From Fimenecus sp045532175 (lineage in GTDB: Bacteria > Bacillota > Clostridia > Oscillospirales > Acutalibacteraceae): a stretch of 64,000 nt of DNA. Each line of letters starts with the position of its first letter. The first letter of the stretch is position 1. Below, piece after piece: positions 1 through 9,132 of the stretch. Where the stretch lies: contig JAZSFK010000043.1 of the NCBI GenBank assembly GCA_045532175.1, positions 71,019 through 135,018 on the forward strand. Direction: 5' to 3'. The notes under the pieces are model-generated. The model saw nothing but the letters and a program-made list of their open reading frames with translations, was not told the DNA's origin and ran no database searches. The translations under genes were made by a program, and so were the position numbers.

Positions 1-435
1 CTGCTTGACAGAAAAGATAGAATGAGTATGTACAATGGACTTGAAGTAAGAGTCCCGTTTTGCGATTACAGAATTGCAGAATATCTTTACTCTGTACCTT
101 GGGAGTATAAAGAATATAACTCGTACGAAAAAGGACTTTTAAGAAAAGCTATGACTGGTATTTTACCAAGTGAAGTTTTATGGAGAAAAAAGAGTCCGTA
201 TCCTAAAACACACAATCCTGTATATATGAAAATTGTTTCAGAAAAATTATCAGATATTATTGAAAATGATTCATCTCCTGTGTTATCATTTATAAAAAAA
301 GAAGAGTTGCAAAAACTATTGAAAACGGTATCAAACGAACCATGGTACGGTCAGTTAATGACAACTCCACAAACTATTGCGTATTTTATTCAAATAAATT
401 ACTGGCTTGAAAAGTATAGGATAACAATTAAGTAA
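1..435 (+). CDS. asnB: asparagine synthase (glutamine-hydrolysing), C-terminal end
   Basis: The reading frame is open from base 1, so this is the 3' end of a gene that starts outside the window; 144 residues are present. The run LLDRKDRMSMYNGLEVRVPF matches the conserved synthetase-domain signature of AsnB-type asparagine synthetases (usual form DRMSMANSLEVRVPFLD). In that family this domain adenylates aspartate and amidates it with ammonia released from glutamine by the missing N-terminal domain. The end is a normal TAA at 433-435. The next gene begins about 12 bases later, so the two may be cotranscribed. The family call is firm; full length and an intact glutaminase domain cannot be judged here. 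Confidence 0.9.
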   Translation: MLDRKDRMSMYNGLEVRVPFCDYRIAEYLYSVPWEYKEYNSYEKGLLRKAMTGILPSEVLWRKKSPYPKTHNPVYMKIVSEKLSDIIENDSSPVLSFIKKEELQKLLKTVSNEPWYGQLMTTPQTIAYFIQINYWLEKYRITIK

Positions 436-447
436 AGGATGATAAAA

Positions 448-1401
448 TTGAAGAATAATGATTTAAAAAAAGTTGCTCTTGTTGGTACAGGATTTGTAGG
501 TATGAGCTTTGCTTATGCACTTTTAAACAGTGGTGAATGTGACCAACTAGTGCTCATTGACGTAAATAAAGAAAAAGCTCGTGGCGAAGCAATGGACCTT
601 AATCACGGACTTCCTTTTGCAAAAAGAAATATGTTAATATATGATGGTGAATACAGTGATTGCGTCGATGCGGATATAGTTGTTATAGCTGCCGGTGTCA
701 GTCAAAAAGACGGAGAAAGCAGAATTGAATTACTTAACAGAAATTTATCTGTTTTCAAATCAATTATCAGACCAATTGTTGAGAGCGGTTTTGACGGAAT
801 ATTTCTTGTTGCAACAAATCCTGTTGACATAATGACAAAAATAACATTGGATTTGTCAGGATTTGATAGTTCAAGGGTTATCGGAAGCGGTACAACTCTT
901 GATACTGCTCGTCTTAGATATTTATTGGGCGATTATTTTAAAATTGACCCAAGAAATGTTCATGCATATGTTATTGGTGAACACGGTGACAGCGAAATAG
1001 TTCCATGGTCACAAGCATATGTAACAACAAAAAAAATACATGATATTGTTGACTCATCAAACGGAAAATTTAAATTTGATGATTTATATCAAATCGGAAG
1101 AAATGTTACAGGTGCTGCACAGGAAATTATAAAAGCTAAAAATGCAACATATTACGGCATTGGCATGGCGCTGGTAAGAATTGTTAGGGCAATTTTTGGC
1201 GATGAAAAAAGCGCATTAACAGTTTCTGTTATGCTTAACGGTCAGTACGGAATCGATGGTGTTTATGCGGGTCTTCCGGCAATAATTGGCCGCAACGGTG
1301 TTGAAGATATTATCGTACTTGACTTGAAGGAAAATGAACGAACAGCTTTTATTGATTCTTGTAATTTCCTTAAAGAAACAGCTAAACAAATTGATTTCTA
1401 A
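448..1401 (+). CDS. ldh: L-lactate dehydrogenase
   Basis: It reduces pyruvate to L-lactate with NADH, recycling NAD+ in fermentation. The N-terminus has the Rossmann dinucleotide motif VALVGTGFVGMSFAYAL. The loop AAGVSQKDGESR carries Gln where malate dehydrogenases carry Arg, which favours lactate over malate. The proton-relay His lies in GEHGDSE near residue 179, and DTARLR holds the substrate-binding region. Length (317 aa) is typical. I chose TTG at 448: the ribosome binding site AAAGG at 434-438 is about 8 bases away from it, whereas it abuts the in-frame ATG at 439. A strong terminator follows directly. Confidence in the family is high; the start is an inference. Confidence 0.93.
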   Translation: MKNNDLKKVALVGTGFVGMSFAYALLNSGECDQLVLIDVNKEKARGEAMDLNHGLPFAKRNMLIYDGEYSDCVDADIVVIAAGVSQKDGESRIELLNRNLSVFKSIIRPIVESGFDGIFLVATNPVDIMTKITLDLSGFDSSRVIGSGTTLDTARLRYLLGDYFKIDPRNVHAYVIGEHGDSEIVPWSQAYVTTKKIHDIVDSSNGKFKFDDLYQIGRNVTGAAQEIIKAKNATYYGIGMALVRIVRAIFGDEKSALTVSVMLNGQYGIDGVYAGLPAIIGRNGVEDIIVLDLKENERTAFIDSCNFLKETAKQIDF

Positions 1402-1405
1402 AAAA

Positions 1406-1437
1406 AATAAAGCCACCGTACGGTGGCTTTATTTTTT
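1406..1437. terminator. bidirectional intrinsic terminator between ldh and the ceramidase-like gene
   Basis: A perfect palindrome spans 1406-1433, with arm AATAAAGCCACCG and its exact complement, followed by a T run on the plus strand; an A run at 1401-1407 gives T's on the minus strand. It sits between convergent genes, and the last codon of the leftward gene lies next to the T run. Confidence 0.9.
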
Positions 1438-3262
1438 ATCTTACACTGTCATAAATTTCATAGAAACTCTTTATAAGAACAGTACCTGTATATTTACCAA
1501 ACGAAATCAAACACCAAGTGTCATCATCAAATTCACCCGACTCTACGTTATATTGCATTCCAACCATAACATAATTTGACTCATTTGCAATATACCCTGC
1601 TGCATCATTCATAAGGTCCATAATGATAATATCTTCACCTGTATATTCTCTTATCGGAGGTACAGGAGAACCGTCTGCACCATATCCGCCTAAAAGCAAT
1701 TCGCCGAATGTTTCACCGGGGCTCATATAAACTTTCATACTGTCACCAATTTCAAGATATCCAACCTCGGAAACAGTGTAATAGTTATGACAATCATCCT
1801 TTAAAACAAGATTATCTGCGATAGATGTCTTGCCCAACAAGGTAATAACATTATTGCTTATAGGTACAAATACTTGCTTCATTTTGATATTAAGCACAGG
1901 TTTAACTTCTGTTTCATCAACAGTAGGTAATCCTTCATACCAAACAGTATATTCCTCTTGTCCTTTATACTTTTCAACACCAAGTCTGTCCCCTGTTGCA
2001 GAATTCAACTCAATTCTTTCAGATTCAGTCATGTTCATTCCAAGAAGAATGTATCCTATTTCATAGCCATAACGAATTGCTCCATAATGAGCAGAGCCAT
2101 CTATTCCATCACCTGATAATCCACGTGATGAGCTGACTGTTGAAACATTACCCTGAATGAAAATAAAATTATATCCGGCAGCATTTACAACTTTCTCAGT
2201 ATACCAAATAAAGTCGGCAGTAAACTTTCTGTCAAAGTTCAACGGGTCTGATTCATCTTGATTCCAATCGAAACTTGCAGATTCAGGATGACAACCAAAA
2301 GTAGCAATAAGTGTAGGTGTTTTTTCATTATTGAAAGGTATAAACTCAAGTTTATACATATTTGTATCATATGTAATCGGTGCTGTTCTGTCAAATAAAT
2401 ACTCATCAATATCTATAGAAGAATAGTACATTTTTCCTGTTGTCATATCTGCAAGAGCTTCTTCAACAGCTTCTTTTGAACCTTCAACCAAGGAATTAAT
2501 GAATTCACGTGGCACGCCATATTTAACATCATCACTTATAATGTTATTTACAAGACAACCAATCGGGTCGGTCCATACGCCCTGTGAATCAATGCCTGTA
2601 TGAATATGAGTACAAGAAACATTTATACTTACTATATTATTCTTTTCGGCAATATCTTTTAATCCTTCACGAATAAGACGTACATCAGCATTTGCAAGTC
2701 CCATAGCATCGATTGAAATGAAAACAACATTACCTCTACCGGAACCGTCGTTCATAACAATAACACGAGCCATTAAATCTTCGTAATTACCCTCTTCGTC
2801 TTTATACATTTCATTACCGTACACATAAGGTATATATGCACCTTTGGCATATCTCTTTTCGCCAAAATCATCAGGTAATACAGAAGCCTTACCATATCCA
2901 AGACTCCAGACTTTTTTACCCTGTGGTTCATCGATAAACTCGTCCATACCAGCGTAAAAATTGCCGTAAGAATCCAAATCAAATTCCTCATAATCCAAAA
3001 CTGCAGCTGAAGATGGAATTGCAATGTTTAATATTGTACCTAAAACATCATTAATGAAGAAATTGCTTACACAATTCACTATTTTAGATAAAAGAATATT
3101 TTTTTGAGCTTCTTCGCCAAGTTCAACACCTGTTCTTGATGAAAAAACATAATCAGAAGCAGACTTATAACTGACTTCTTTCTCTGCAGCAAAAGCAACT
3201 GTCGGTGAAGCGATGCACAAACAGAGTACGCAGATTATTAATGTTTTTAATACCTTTTTCAT
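1436..3262 (-). CDS. secreted neutral/alkaline ceramidase-like protein
   Basis: A 608-residue protein with a clear Sec signal peptide (MKKVLKTLIICVLCLCIASP, then TVAFAAE with a likely cleavage after AFA). The region SLGYGKASVLPDD ... VVFISIDAMG ... INVSCTHIHTGIDSQG resembles the N-terminal domain of neutral/alkaline non-lysosomal ceramidases, where the Ser of the Cys/Ser-Thr-His-x-His-Thr-Gly region and nearby His residues sit at the zinc-containing active site. Homologues in Firmicutes are often annotated this way although their substrate is unknown. The start has GGAGTG ahead of ATG. It begins 3 bases after the MreB-like gene stops, so the two are translationally linked. Whether it hydrolyses ceramide, another amide or an ester cannot be told from sequence. 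Confidence 0.7.
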   Translation of the reverse strand: MKKVLKTLIICVLCLCIASPTVAFAAEKEVSYKSASDYVFSSRTGVELGEEAQKNILLSKIVNCVSNFFINDVLGTILNIAIPSSAAVLDYEEFDLDSYGNFYAGMDEFIDEPQGKKVWSLGYGKASVLPDDFGEKRYAKGAYIPYVYGNEMYKDEEGNYEDLMARVIVMNDGSGRGNVVFISIDAMGLANADVRLIREGLKDIAEKNNIVSINVSCTHIHTGIDSQGVWTDPIGCLVNNIISDDVKYGVPREFINSLVEGSKEAVEEALADMTTGKMYYSSIDIDEYLFDRTAPITYDTNMYKLEFIPFNNEKTPTLIATFGCHPESASFDWNQDESDPLNFDRKFTADFIWYTEKVVNAAGYNFIFIQGNVSTVSSSRGLSGDGIDGSAHYGAIRYGYEIGYILLGMNMTESERIELNSATGDRLGVEKYKGQEEYTVWYEGLPTVDETEVKPVLNIKMKQVFVPISNNVITLLGKTSIADNLVLKDDCHNYYTVSEVGYLEIGDSMKVYMSPGETFGELLLGGYGADGSPVPPIREYTGEDIIIMDLMNDAAGYIANESNYVMVGMQYNVESGEFDDDTWCLISFGKYTGTVLIKSFYEIYDSVR

Positions 3263-3265
3263 AAA

Positions 3266-4312
3266 CTACACTCCTATATTTTTTATTCTATTACTAATTT
3301 CATCCTTAAAGATGAAACGATATCCGTTAGAAACCAAGAGTTCATTATTATTCATGATTTTGCCTAACCCATTGACCCTTGCAAGACGAGGCTCATCAAT
3401 TATATCACAGGTGGTTTCAAGTTTTTTAGAAATTCTATCAGCAATATTAAAAATCAGTGCTCCTCCACCGCAAATCATAATACCATGTTTTTTTGCATCG
3501 CCAATCACATCGTTGGGCAATTCTGATATATTATTACTAATTTCCTGAACTAAGCTTTCCAGTTGTTCATCAACAAATGGGAAAATCTCGCTTGATGTTA
3601 TTTCAAAAGAAATAGGCATATTGTCAAGGTAACTTTTGCCGGATGAAAACAATGCAGTTTCACATTTTCTTTCCACCGCAGATGTAAGCTTATTTTTGAT
3701 TTCTCTTGCTGTGTGTGGACCAATAAGTATGTCTCTATCTCTCTTTAAATGATTTATGATTGCTTTATCAATTTCATAACTACCACGACTAACGTATCCT
3801 TTAAATTCAATAGACCCGCAAGATACAATAGAATATTCTGTAACGTGATGTCCTATATCAATTACCATTCTTTTTTTCTTGCTGTTTGCAGGAATACGAC
3901 ACCCCAATGCAGAAGCAAGAATACCATCAACCATACAAACACGACCTGCACCTGCAAGGGTAACAGCATCGAGAAAGATTTTCCCCTCTAAACGAGAAAT
4001 ATTTGAAGGAAGAGAAAGAATTATATTAGGCTTATATATTCTGTTACCGCATACTCGTTGAAGATAATAACGCAACATTCTTTCTGCCATAACAAAGTCA
4101 GATACAATACCATTACGGATTACTTTTGAAATGACTATATCATCAAGACATCGTCCATTGACATTGTCAGCTGCCTTACCAAAAGCAATTGGATTGCCCG
4201 TTGTACTGTCAATTGCTACTATTGACGGCTCGTCAACAACAACTCCCTTATCTTCAGCGTACATTTTTAGAGATGATGAACCAAAATCTATTCCGATTTT
4301 CATTCCCTTCAC
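3266..4312 (-). CDS. divergent MreB-family bacterial actin
   Basis: 348 residues, the usual MreB length. The actin-fold motifs appear in order: phosphate-1 GIDFGSSSLKMY at the N-terminus, phosphate-2 region VIDIGHHVTEYSIVS in the middle, and the adenosine motif MICGGGALIFNIADR near the C-terminus. MreB polymers guide cell-wall synthesis beneath the membrane. Unlike normal MreB (DIGGGTTE), the phosphate-2 loop reads GHHV at 3842-3853, so nucleotide handling may differ. The start is GTG at 4312, placed 8 bases after GGGAG; an ATG three codons in lacks that spacing. It follows typA by 22 bases and runs directly into the secreted ceramidase-like gene. It is probably a paralogue rather than the main mreB, because mreC/mreD are not adjacent. 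Confidence 0.8.
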   Translation of the reverse strand: MKGMKIGIDFGSSSLKMYAEDKGVVVDEPSIVAIDSTTGNPIAFGKAADNVNGRCLDDIVISKVIRNGIVSDFVMAERMLRYYLQRVCGNRIYKPNIILSLPSNISRLEGKIFLDAVTLAGAGRVCMVDGILASALGCRIPANSKKKRMVIDIGHHVTEYSIVSCGSIEFKGYVSRGSYEIDKAIINHLKRDRDILIGPHTAREIKNKLTSAVERKCETALFSSGKSYLDNMPISFEITSSEIFPFVDEQLESLVQEISNNISELPNDVIGDAKKHGIMICGGGALIFNIADRISKKLETTCDIIDEPRLARVNGLGKIMNNNELLVSNGYRFIFKDEISNRIKNIGV

Positions 4313-4334
4313 ATAATCATCTCCCTAATAAATG

Positions 4335-6155
4335 TTAATTCTTTTTGAATTGTTGCTTTAATCTTAAATCCTTCGAAAGAATTGTTTTTCTTAATCTAAT
4401 GTTGATTGGAGTTACTTCCATTAACTCATCATCCTTGATAAATTCCATTGACTGTTCCAAACTTAATGTTGTGTGCGGTACAAGTCTTAATGCATCGTCC
4501 GAGCCGGATGCACGTGTATTTGTAAGATGCTTTGTTTTACATATATTACACGTCAAGTCCTCGTTTTTGGAACATTCACCAACAATCATACCTTCGTAAA
4601 CAGGAACACCTGGTCCAATAAACAATCGTCCTCTGTCCTGTGTATTAAACAATCCATACGCCGTACTTTCACCTGTTTCGTGAGCAACAATTGAACCTCT
4701 TTCTCGAGTTTCAATATCACCTTTATACGGTTCATATCCGGCAAAAAGATTATTCATAATACCATTTCCGTTAGTGTCTGTCATAAATTCAGAACGATAC
4801 CCAATCAAGCCACGTGCAGGAATTTTAAATTCAAGATGGGTCGCACCGCCATCACGTGAACCCATATTTTCCAGTTCGCCTCGACGTGAACCGATTTTCA
4901 TCATAACAGCTCCAACATACTCCTCAGGCACTTCAACTATAAGCAATTCCATTGGCTCCAGCAATACACCATTTTCAACCTTGGTAATAACTTTTGGTCT
5001 TGAAACCTGGAATTCATACCCTTGTCTTCGCATTGTTTCAATTAAAATTGATAAATGTAGTTCACCTCTACCGGAAACCTTAAATGTATCTGTTGAATCA
5101 GTTTCCTCAACACGCATACTGACGTTTGTCTCAACCTCTTTGAATAACCTGTCACGAAGATTCCGAGAAGTAACAAACTTACCCTCACGTCCTGCAAAAG
5201 GACTATCATTGACAATAAAATTCATTGAAATTGTCGGCTCATCAATTGTAATAAAAGGTAACGGTTCAACACATTCAGGAGAACAAAGTGTTTCACCGAT
5301 ATTTAGTTCTGCAATACCGGAAATGCATATAATATCGCCCACTGAAGCGCTTTCCACTTCCACTCTCTTTAACCCCTCAAATTGATACAATCTGGAGATT
5401 TTTACATTCTGTTCTGTACCATCGGCTTTACAGAGCACTAAATTATCATTTCTGTTGATTGTTCCTCTTTCAACCCTACCAACACCAATGCGCCCTATAT
5501 AATCATCATAGTCAAGACTGGAAAAAAGAACCTGCAACGGTGCTTCAGAATCACCAACAGGTGGTTCAATATTATCAATAATTGCATCAAACAGAGGACG
5601 CATATCACCATTACGCACTGATGAATCAACAGATGAATAACCATCTCTTGCCGATGCATAAATAACAGGGAATTCAATTTGTTCATCACTTGCACCAAGT
5701 TCAATAAACAAATCAAGAACTTCATCGATAACCTCATCCGGTCGAGCACCCGGTCTATCAATCTTATTAACAACAACCAACACTTTTTTATTGAGTGCAA
5801 GAGCCTTTTTTAACACAAACCTGGTTTGAGGCATACAACCTTCAAAAGCATCAACCAGAAGTAATACTCCGTCAACCATAGTGAGAATTCGTTCAACCTC
5901 ACCACCGAAATCAGCGTGACCCGGTGTATCAACTATATTAATCTTAACATCCTTATAGTGAACAGATGTGTTTTTTGAAAGTATTGTTATACCACGTTCT
6001 CTTTCAAGGTCGTTTGAATCCATAACCCTGTCCTGAACTACCTCGTTTGCCCTGAATATGCCACTTTGCTTTAAAAGCTCATCAACAAGTGTAGTTTTAC
6101 CATGGTCAACGTGAGCAATAATAGCAATATTACGTACATTCTTACTATTTATCAA
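4335..6155 (-). CDS. typA: TypA/BipA ribosome-associated translational GTPase
   Basis: An elongation-factor-like GTPase that binds ribosomes and helps 50S assembly and stress adaptation. G1 is AHVDHGKT (residues 14-21), G3 is DTPGHADFGGEV, G4 is NKIDRPGARP, and the BipA-type C-terminal region includes GSRRGELENMG and TDTNGNGIMNNLFAGYEPYKG. Length from the chosen start is 606 aa, normal for TypA. The start is TTG at 6155, with GAGGG about 7 bases upstream. A longer in-frame start at 6239 would lie upstream of the transcription start predicted by the promoter at 6187-6215, so it was rejected. It heads a leftward operon with the MreB-like and ceramidase-like genes. Confidence 0.95.
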   Translation of the reverse strand: MINSKNVRNIAIIAHVDHGKTTLVDELLKQSGIFRANEVVQDRVMDSNDLERERGITILSKNTSVHYKDVKINIVDTPGHADFGGEVERILTMVDGVLLLVDAFEGCMPQTRFVLKKALALNKKVLVVVNKIDRPGARPDEVIDEVLDLFIELGASDEQIEFPVIYASARDGYSSVDSSVRNGDMRPLFDAIIDNIEPPVGDSEAPLQVLFSSLDYDDYIGRIGVGRVERGTINRNDNLVLCKADGTEQNVKISRLYQFEGLKRVEVESASVGDIICISGIAELNIGETLCSPECVEPLPFITIDEPTISMNFIVNDSPFAGREGKFVTSRNLRDRLFKEVETNVSMRVEETDSTDTFKVSGRGELHLSILIETMRRQGYEFQVSRPKVITKVENGVLLEPMELLIVEVPEEYVGAVMMKIGSRRGELENMGSRDGGATHLEFKIPARGLIGYRSEFMTDTNGNGIMNNLFAGYEPYKGDIETRERGSIVAHETGESTAYGLFNTQDRGRLFIGPGVPVYEGMIVGECSKNEDLTCNICKTKHLTNTRASGSDDALRLVPHTTLSLEQSMEFIKDDELMEVTPINIRLRKTILSKDLRLKQQFKKN

Positions 6156-6186
6156 TTTATCACCCTCAGATGTATATCTATTCAGT

Positions 6187-6215
6187 ATTTTAACACTTAA
6201 ATAATATTTCTGCAA
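6187..6215 (-). promoter_or_regulatory. sigma-A promoter of typA operon
   Basis: On the minus strand a -35 TTGCAG (6210-6215) and a -10 TAAAAT (6187-6192) are separated by 17 bases. This puts transcription start near 6180, upstream of the TTG start codon. Confidence 0.65.
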
Positions 6216-6244
6216 TACAAAAAACATTAAAATATACAAATCAC

Positions 6245-6273
6245 TTTACAAATTAATTAATTTAGTCTAAAAT
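6245..6273 (+). promoter_or_regulatory. sigma-A promoter of the DUF4091-rodA operon
   Basis: TTTACA (6245-6250), a 17-base spacer and TAAAAT (6268-6273), followed by GGAGG at 6292-6296 and ATG at 6304. It is divergent from the typA promoter. Confidence 0.6.
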
Positions 6274-6303
6274 TTATTTAATGAATCATTTGGAGGTAAA
6301 ACG

Positions 6304-7929
6304 ATGAACTCTAATATCAAACTTAAATTGCTTTCATCACTTGAAAAAATATATCACAGTGATAGTTTACCTTCAAAAGAAATTCAATCATTTTCTATGT
6401 TAAAAAATGAAAGAAAATCTATTCAACTTGCTATTGAATCAGAAAAAGATTTTGATTGTGAAATTGAGGTTAACTCGCCACTTGAATACAACCTTTATCT
6501 TGTAGAGCACATAAAATCCGATTTTGCAATGTCTAATAATTCAGATAATTACTATAGATTTTCTGAAGATGGTTATTACCCTGACCTGTTGTCTGAAACA
6601 AATCAAACAGTTCATATAAACAAAGGCATAACTGTTTTTTGGATTGAAATTATAGCTAATAATAATGCAATTGGTAATAACATTATTGAATTCAGCATTA
6701 AAGAAGATGGTAACTATGTCAAACAAAAATCTATAGTGGCAGAGGTTATTAACTGCAATCTCAATTTTAAAGACTTTATATATACTAATTGGTTTCATAC
6801 AGATTGTTTGAGTTCATATTACAATGTGGAAGTGTTCTCTGATGAATATTGGAGAATTACAGAGAATTTTCTGAAAACTGCTTCCGAGCACGGTATGAAT
6901 TGTGTTTTAACCCCACTTTTCACACCACCTCTTGATACGGAAATTGGAAAGGAAAGACCAACTGTACAATTGGTTGATGTTTCATCAAGTAATGGAAAAT
7001 ACATATTTAATTTTGAAAAATTGACACAGTGGATACAAATGGCACATAGATGTGGCATTACGCATTTTGAGATGTCACATTTTTATACCCAATGGGGTGC
7101 TCGTCATGCTCCGAAAATTATGGCTACCGTAAATGGTGAGTACAAAAAAATCTTCGGATGGGAAACTAAGGCTTCCTCAAAGGAATACAAGAGTTTTTTG
7201 AAGCAATTTTCACTTGCATTAAAAAAATATTTAGAAGACAATAATCTGAATAATAATACCTTCATTCATGTTAGTGACGAACCTAATTTTTCAATGATTA
7301 TTCCTTATTCCAAAGCGTCTAAATACATTCACAAGCTTTTCAAAGGATATAAAATTATTGATGCTCTGTCCGACCCGTGGTTTTATAAATTAGGAATTGT
7401 TTCTTCCCCTATTCCCGCAAATGACCATATTGAAAAATTCATAAACAAATGCACTGATTTATGGACCTATTACTGTAGTGCACAAACTAATAAGTTTGTT
7501 TCAAACAGGTTCTTTTGCAACGACTCGATTAGAAATCGTGTATTTGGATACCAATTATATAAATATGATATTAAAGGGTTCCTACACTGGGGATATAATT
7601 TTTATTACACACAGTTATCGAAACAGCTTATTGACCCTTATACCGTTAGCGATGCAGGAGGAAAATTTCCTTCAGGCGACAGCTATGTTGTTTATCCCGG
7701 TAAGGACGGAAGAGCAAAACCTTCAATCAGATTAAAGGTTTTCTATGATGCACTTCAGGATATGGCTGCTCTTAATGCTCTTGAACATCTAACAGATAAA
7801 AAGACATGTCTTGATATTATCGAGGAAAACGGAAGTCATTCACTAACCTTTAGCAATTACCCCCATTCTGATGAATGGCTTTTAAAAACTAGAGAAAATA
7901 TTAATCAAGCAATTAAGGAAAATATATAA
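6304..7929 (+). CDS. DUF4091 (glycoside hydrolase 123-like) protein
   Basis: 541 residues, no signal peptide, so probably cytoplasmic. The run FIYTNWFHTDCLSSYYNVEV and later FIHVSDEPNF and FLHWGYNFYY fit the DUF4091/GH123-like family, a TIM-barrel group that includes beta-N-acetylgalactosaminidases. In the GH123 mechanism an Asp-Glu pair assists the substrate's acetamido group; DE in SDEPNF is a candidate for that pair (inference). Low-complexity Asn-rich stretches occur near residues 70-115. The stop overlaps the start of the rodA-like gene by one base (TAATG), so the two are translationally coupled. The linkage hints at processing of amino-sugar material in wall metabolism, but the substrate is not known. 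Confidence 0.75.
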   Translation: MNSNIKLKLLSSLEKIYHSDSLPSKEIQSFSMLKNERKSIQLAIESEKDFDCEIEVNSPLEYNLYLVEHIKSDFAMSNNSDNYYRFSEDGYYPDLLSETNQTVHINKGITVFWIEIIANNNAIGNNIIEFSIKEDGNYVKQKSIVAEVINCNLNFKDFIYTNWFHTDCLSSYYNVEVFSDEYWRITENFLKTASEHGMNCVLTPLFTPPLDTEIGKERPTVQLVDVSSSNGKYIFNFEKLTQWIQMAHRCGITHFEMSHFYTQWGARHAPKIMATVNGEYKKIFGWETKASSKEYKSFLKQFSLALKKYLEDNNLNNNTFIHVSDEPNFSMIIPYSKASKYIHKLFKGYKIIDALSDPWFYKLGIVSSPIPANDHIEKFINKCTDLWTYYCSAQTNKFVSNRFFCNDSIRNRVFGYQLYKYDIKGFLHWGYNFYYTQLSKQLIDPYTVSDAGGKFPSGDSYVVYPGKDGRAKPSIRLKVFYDALQDMAALNALEHLTDKKTCLDIIEENGSHSLTFSNYPHSDEWLLKTRENINQAIKENI

Positions 7930-9116
7930 TGAGGAAATTTTTAAAAACTATAAAAAATTTCATAAAAGAAACAGATAAGATACTTCTCCTGTTATGTGTC
8001 TTTGCTTCGACTTTTGGATGTGTGTCCGTTTTAAGTGCAACACATTGGTCCTTGGGTGAAGGAGAACGCTTTACACGAGATTTTGTTGTTATGTGCCTTG
8101 CAGTTGTTGCAGGAATAATTATTGCTCTGATTATCTCTTTGATAGATTATGAGTTTATAATGCGAATATCACCGTTAATTGGATTATTCTGTATATTAAT
8201 AATGATTATCACCTTATTATTCGGTGTCGGTCCGGAAGAAAGACCTGATGCAAAAACCTGGCTAAAAATCGGTAATACAGGCATATTTTTTCAGCCATCT
8301 GAGATTGTTAAAATTGGTTTTATAATTACCTTTGGAGTTCATATTGAAAAGATAAAATCTAAAATAAATCATCCCCTGTCTATATTACAACTTATAGTTC
8401 ATGCACTTATTCCTATTGGCCTTGTCGTCATTTCCGGTGACATGGGTTCAGCACTTGTATTTGTTATTATTACAGTTGTAATGTTATTTCTTTCAGGAAT
8501 ACATTGGGGATATTTTTTAGCAGGTGGATTATTGTTATTATCATCACTTCCTCTCGTTTGGGTTTTTGTCTTAGATAAAATTCAAAAAGACAGGTTTTTG
8601 GCAATTATTTATCCTGAACTATACCCTGATATCATTTATCAGCAAGAACGTGGATTAGTAGCAATCGGAAGTGGCGGAATTACAGGACAAGGATTGTTCA
8701 ACGGCGCATTAACTCAAATTCCAAATGCAATTCCCGAAAGTGAAAATGATATGATTTTTGCCGTAATTGGTGAAGAACTTGGTTTGATAGGATGCATAAC
8801 AGCATTACTTGTTTTAACAGCAATTGTTGTAAGAATAATACGTACGGGACGACATGATAAGGTGGGTAATACAAAAATTATGTGTTGTGGCGTTGCTGCA
8901 ATGATTGCGGGTCAGGTTATAATTAACATTGGTATGTGTCTTATGCTTCTACCCGTTATCGGTATTACACTTCCATTCTTTAGTGCCGGTGGCTCATCAA
9001 ATCTTTGTTTATATTTTTCCATCGGATTAATTTTAAGCTTTTATAGATATAATCAGCAACGTGATTTGATTCACGTAAGTCAATCAAATATATATAATCC
9101 ATTCTCGGAAATATAA
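7929..9116 (+). CDS. rodA: RodA/FtsW/SpoVE family (SEDS) peptidoglycan glycosyltransferase
   Basis: 395 residues with about 10 predicted membrane segments. SEDS signatures include GNTGIFFQPSEIVKIGFI, where the PSE/K region is highly conserved, then ISGDMGSALVF and the C-terminal ITLPFFSAGGSSNLCLYFSIGLIL. SEDS proteins polymerise lipid II into glycan strands with a class B penicillin-binding protein as partner. There is no adjacent pbp2. The 4-residue acidic stretch GEGERF lies in the first outer loop. It is cotranscribed with the DUF4091 gene. RodA is the best label, but FtsW/SpoVE paralogues cannot be separated with confidence from sequence alone. Confidence 0.9.
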   Translation: MRKFLKTIKNFIKETDKILLLLCVFASTFGCVSVLSATHWSLGEGERFTRDFVVMCLAVVAGIIIALIISLIDYEFIMRISPLIGLFCILIMIITLLFGVGPEERPDAKTWLKIGNTGIFFQPSEIVKIGFIITFGVHIEKIKSKINHPLSILQLIVHALIPIGLVVISGDMGSALVFVIITVVMLFLSGIHWGYFLAGGLLLLSSLPLVWVFVLDKIQKDRFLAIIYPELYPDIIYQQERGLVAIGSGGITGQGLFNGALTQIPNAIPESENDMIFAVIGEELGLIGCITALLVLTAIVVRIIRTGRHDKVGNTKIMCCGVAAMIAGQVIINIGMCLMLLPVIGITLPFFSAGGSSNLCLYFSIGLILSFYRYNQQRDLIHVSQSNIYNPFSEI

Positions 9117-9132
9117 ATAACGAGGCATGAAT

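Noticed and set aside
4774..5385. 203-residue open frame on the plus strand opposite typA
   Set aside because: It lies wholly antisense to a clear TypA, has no ribosome binding site, and its composition mirrors the codon pattern of the real gene.
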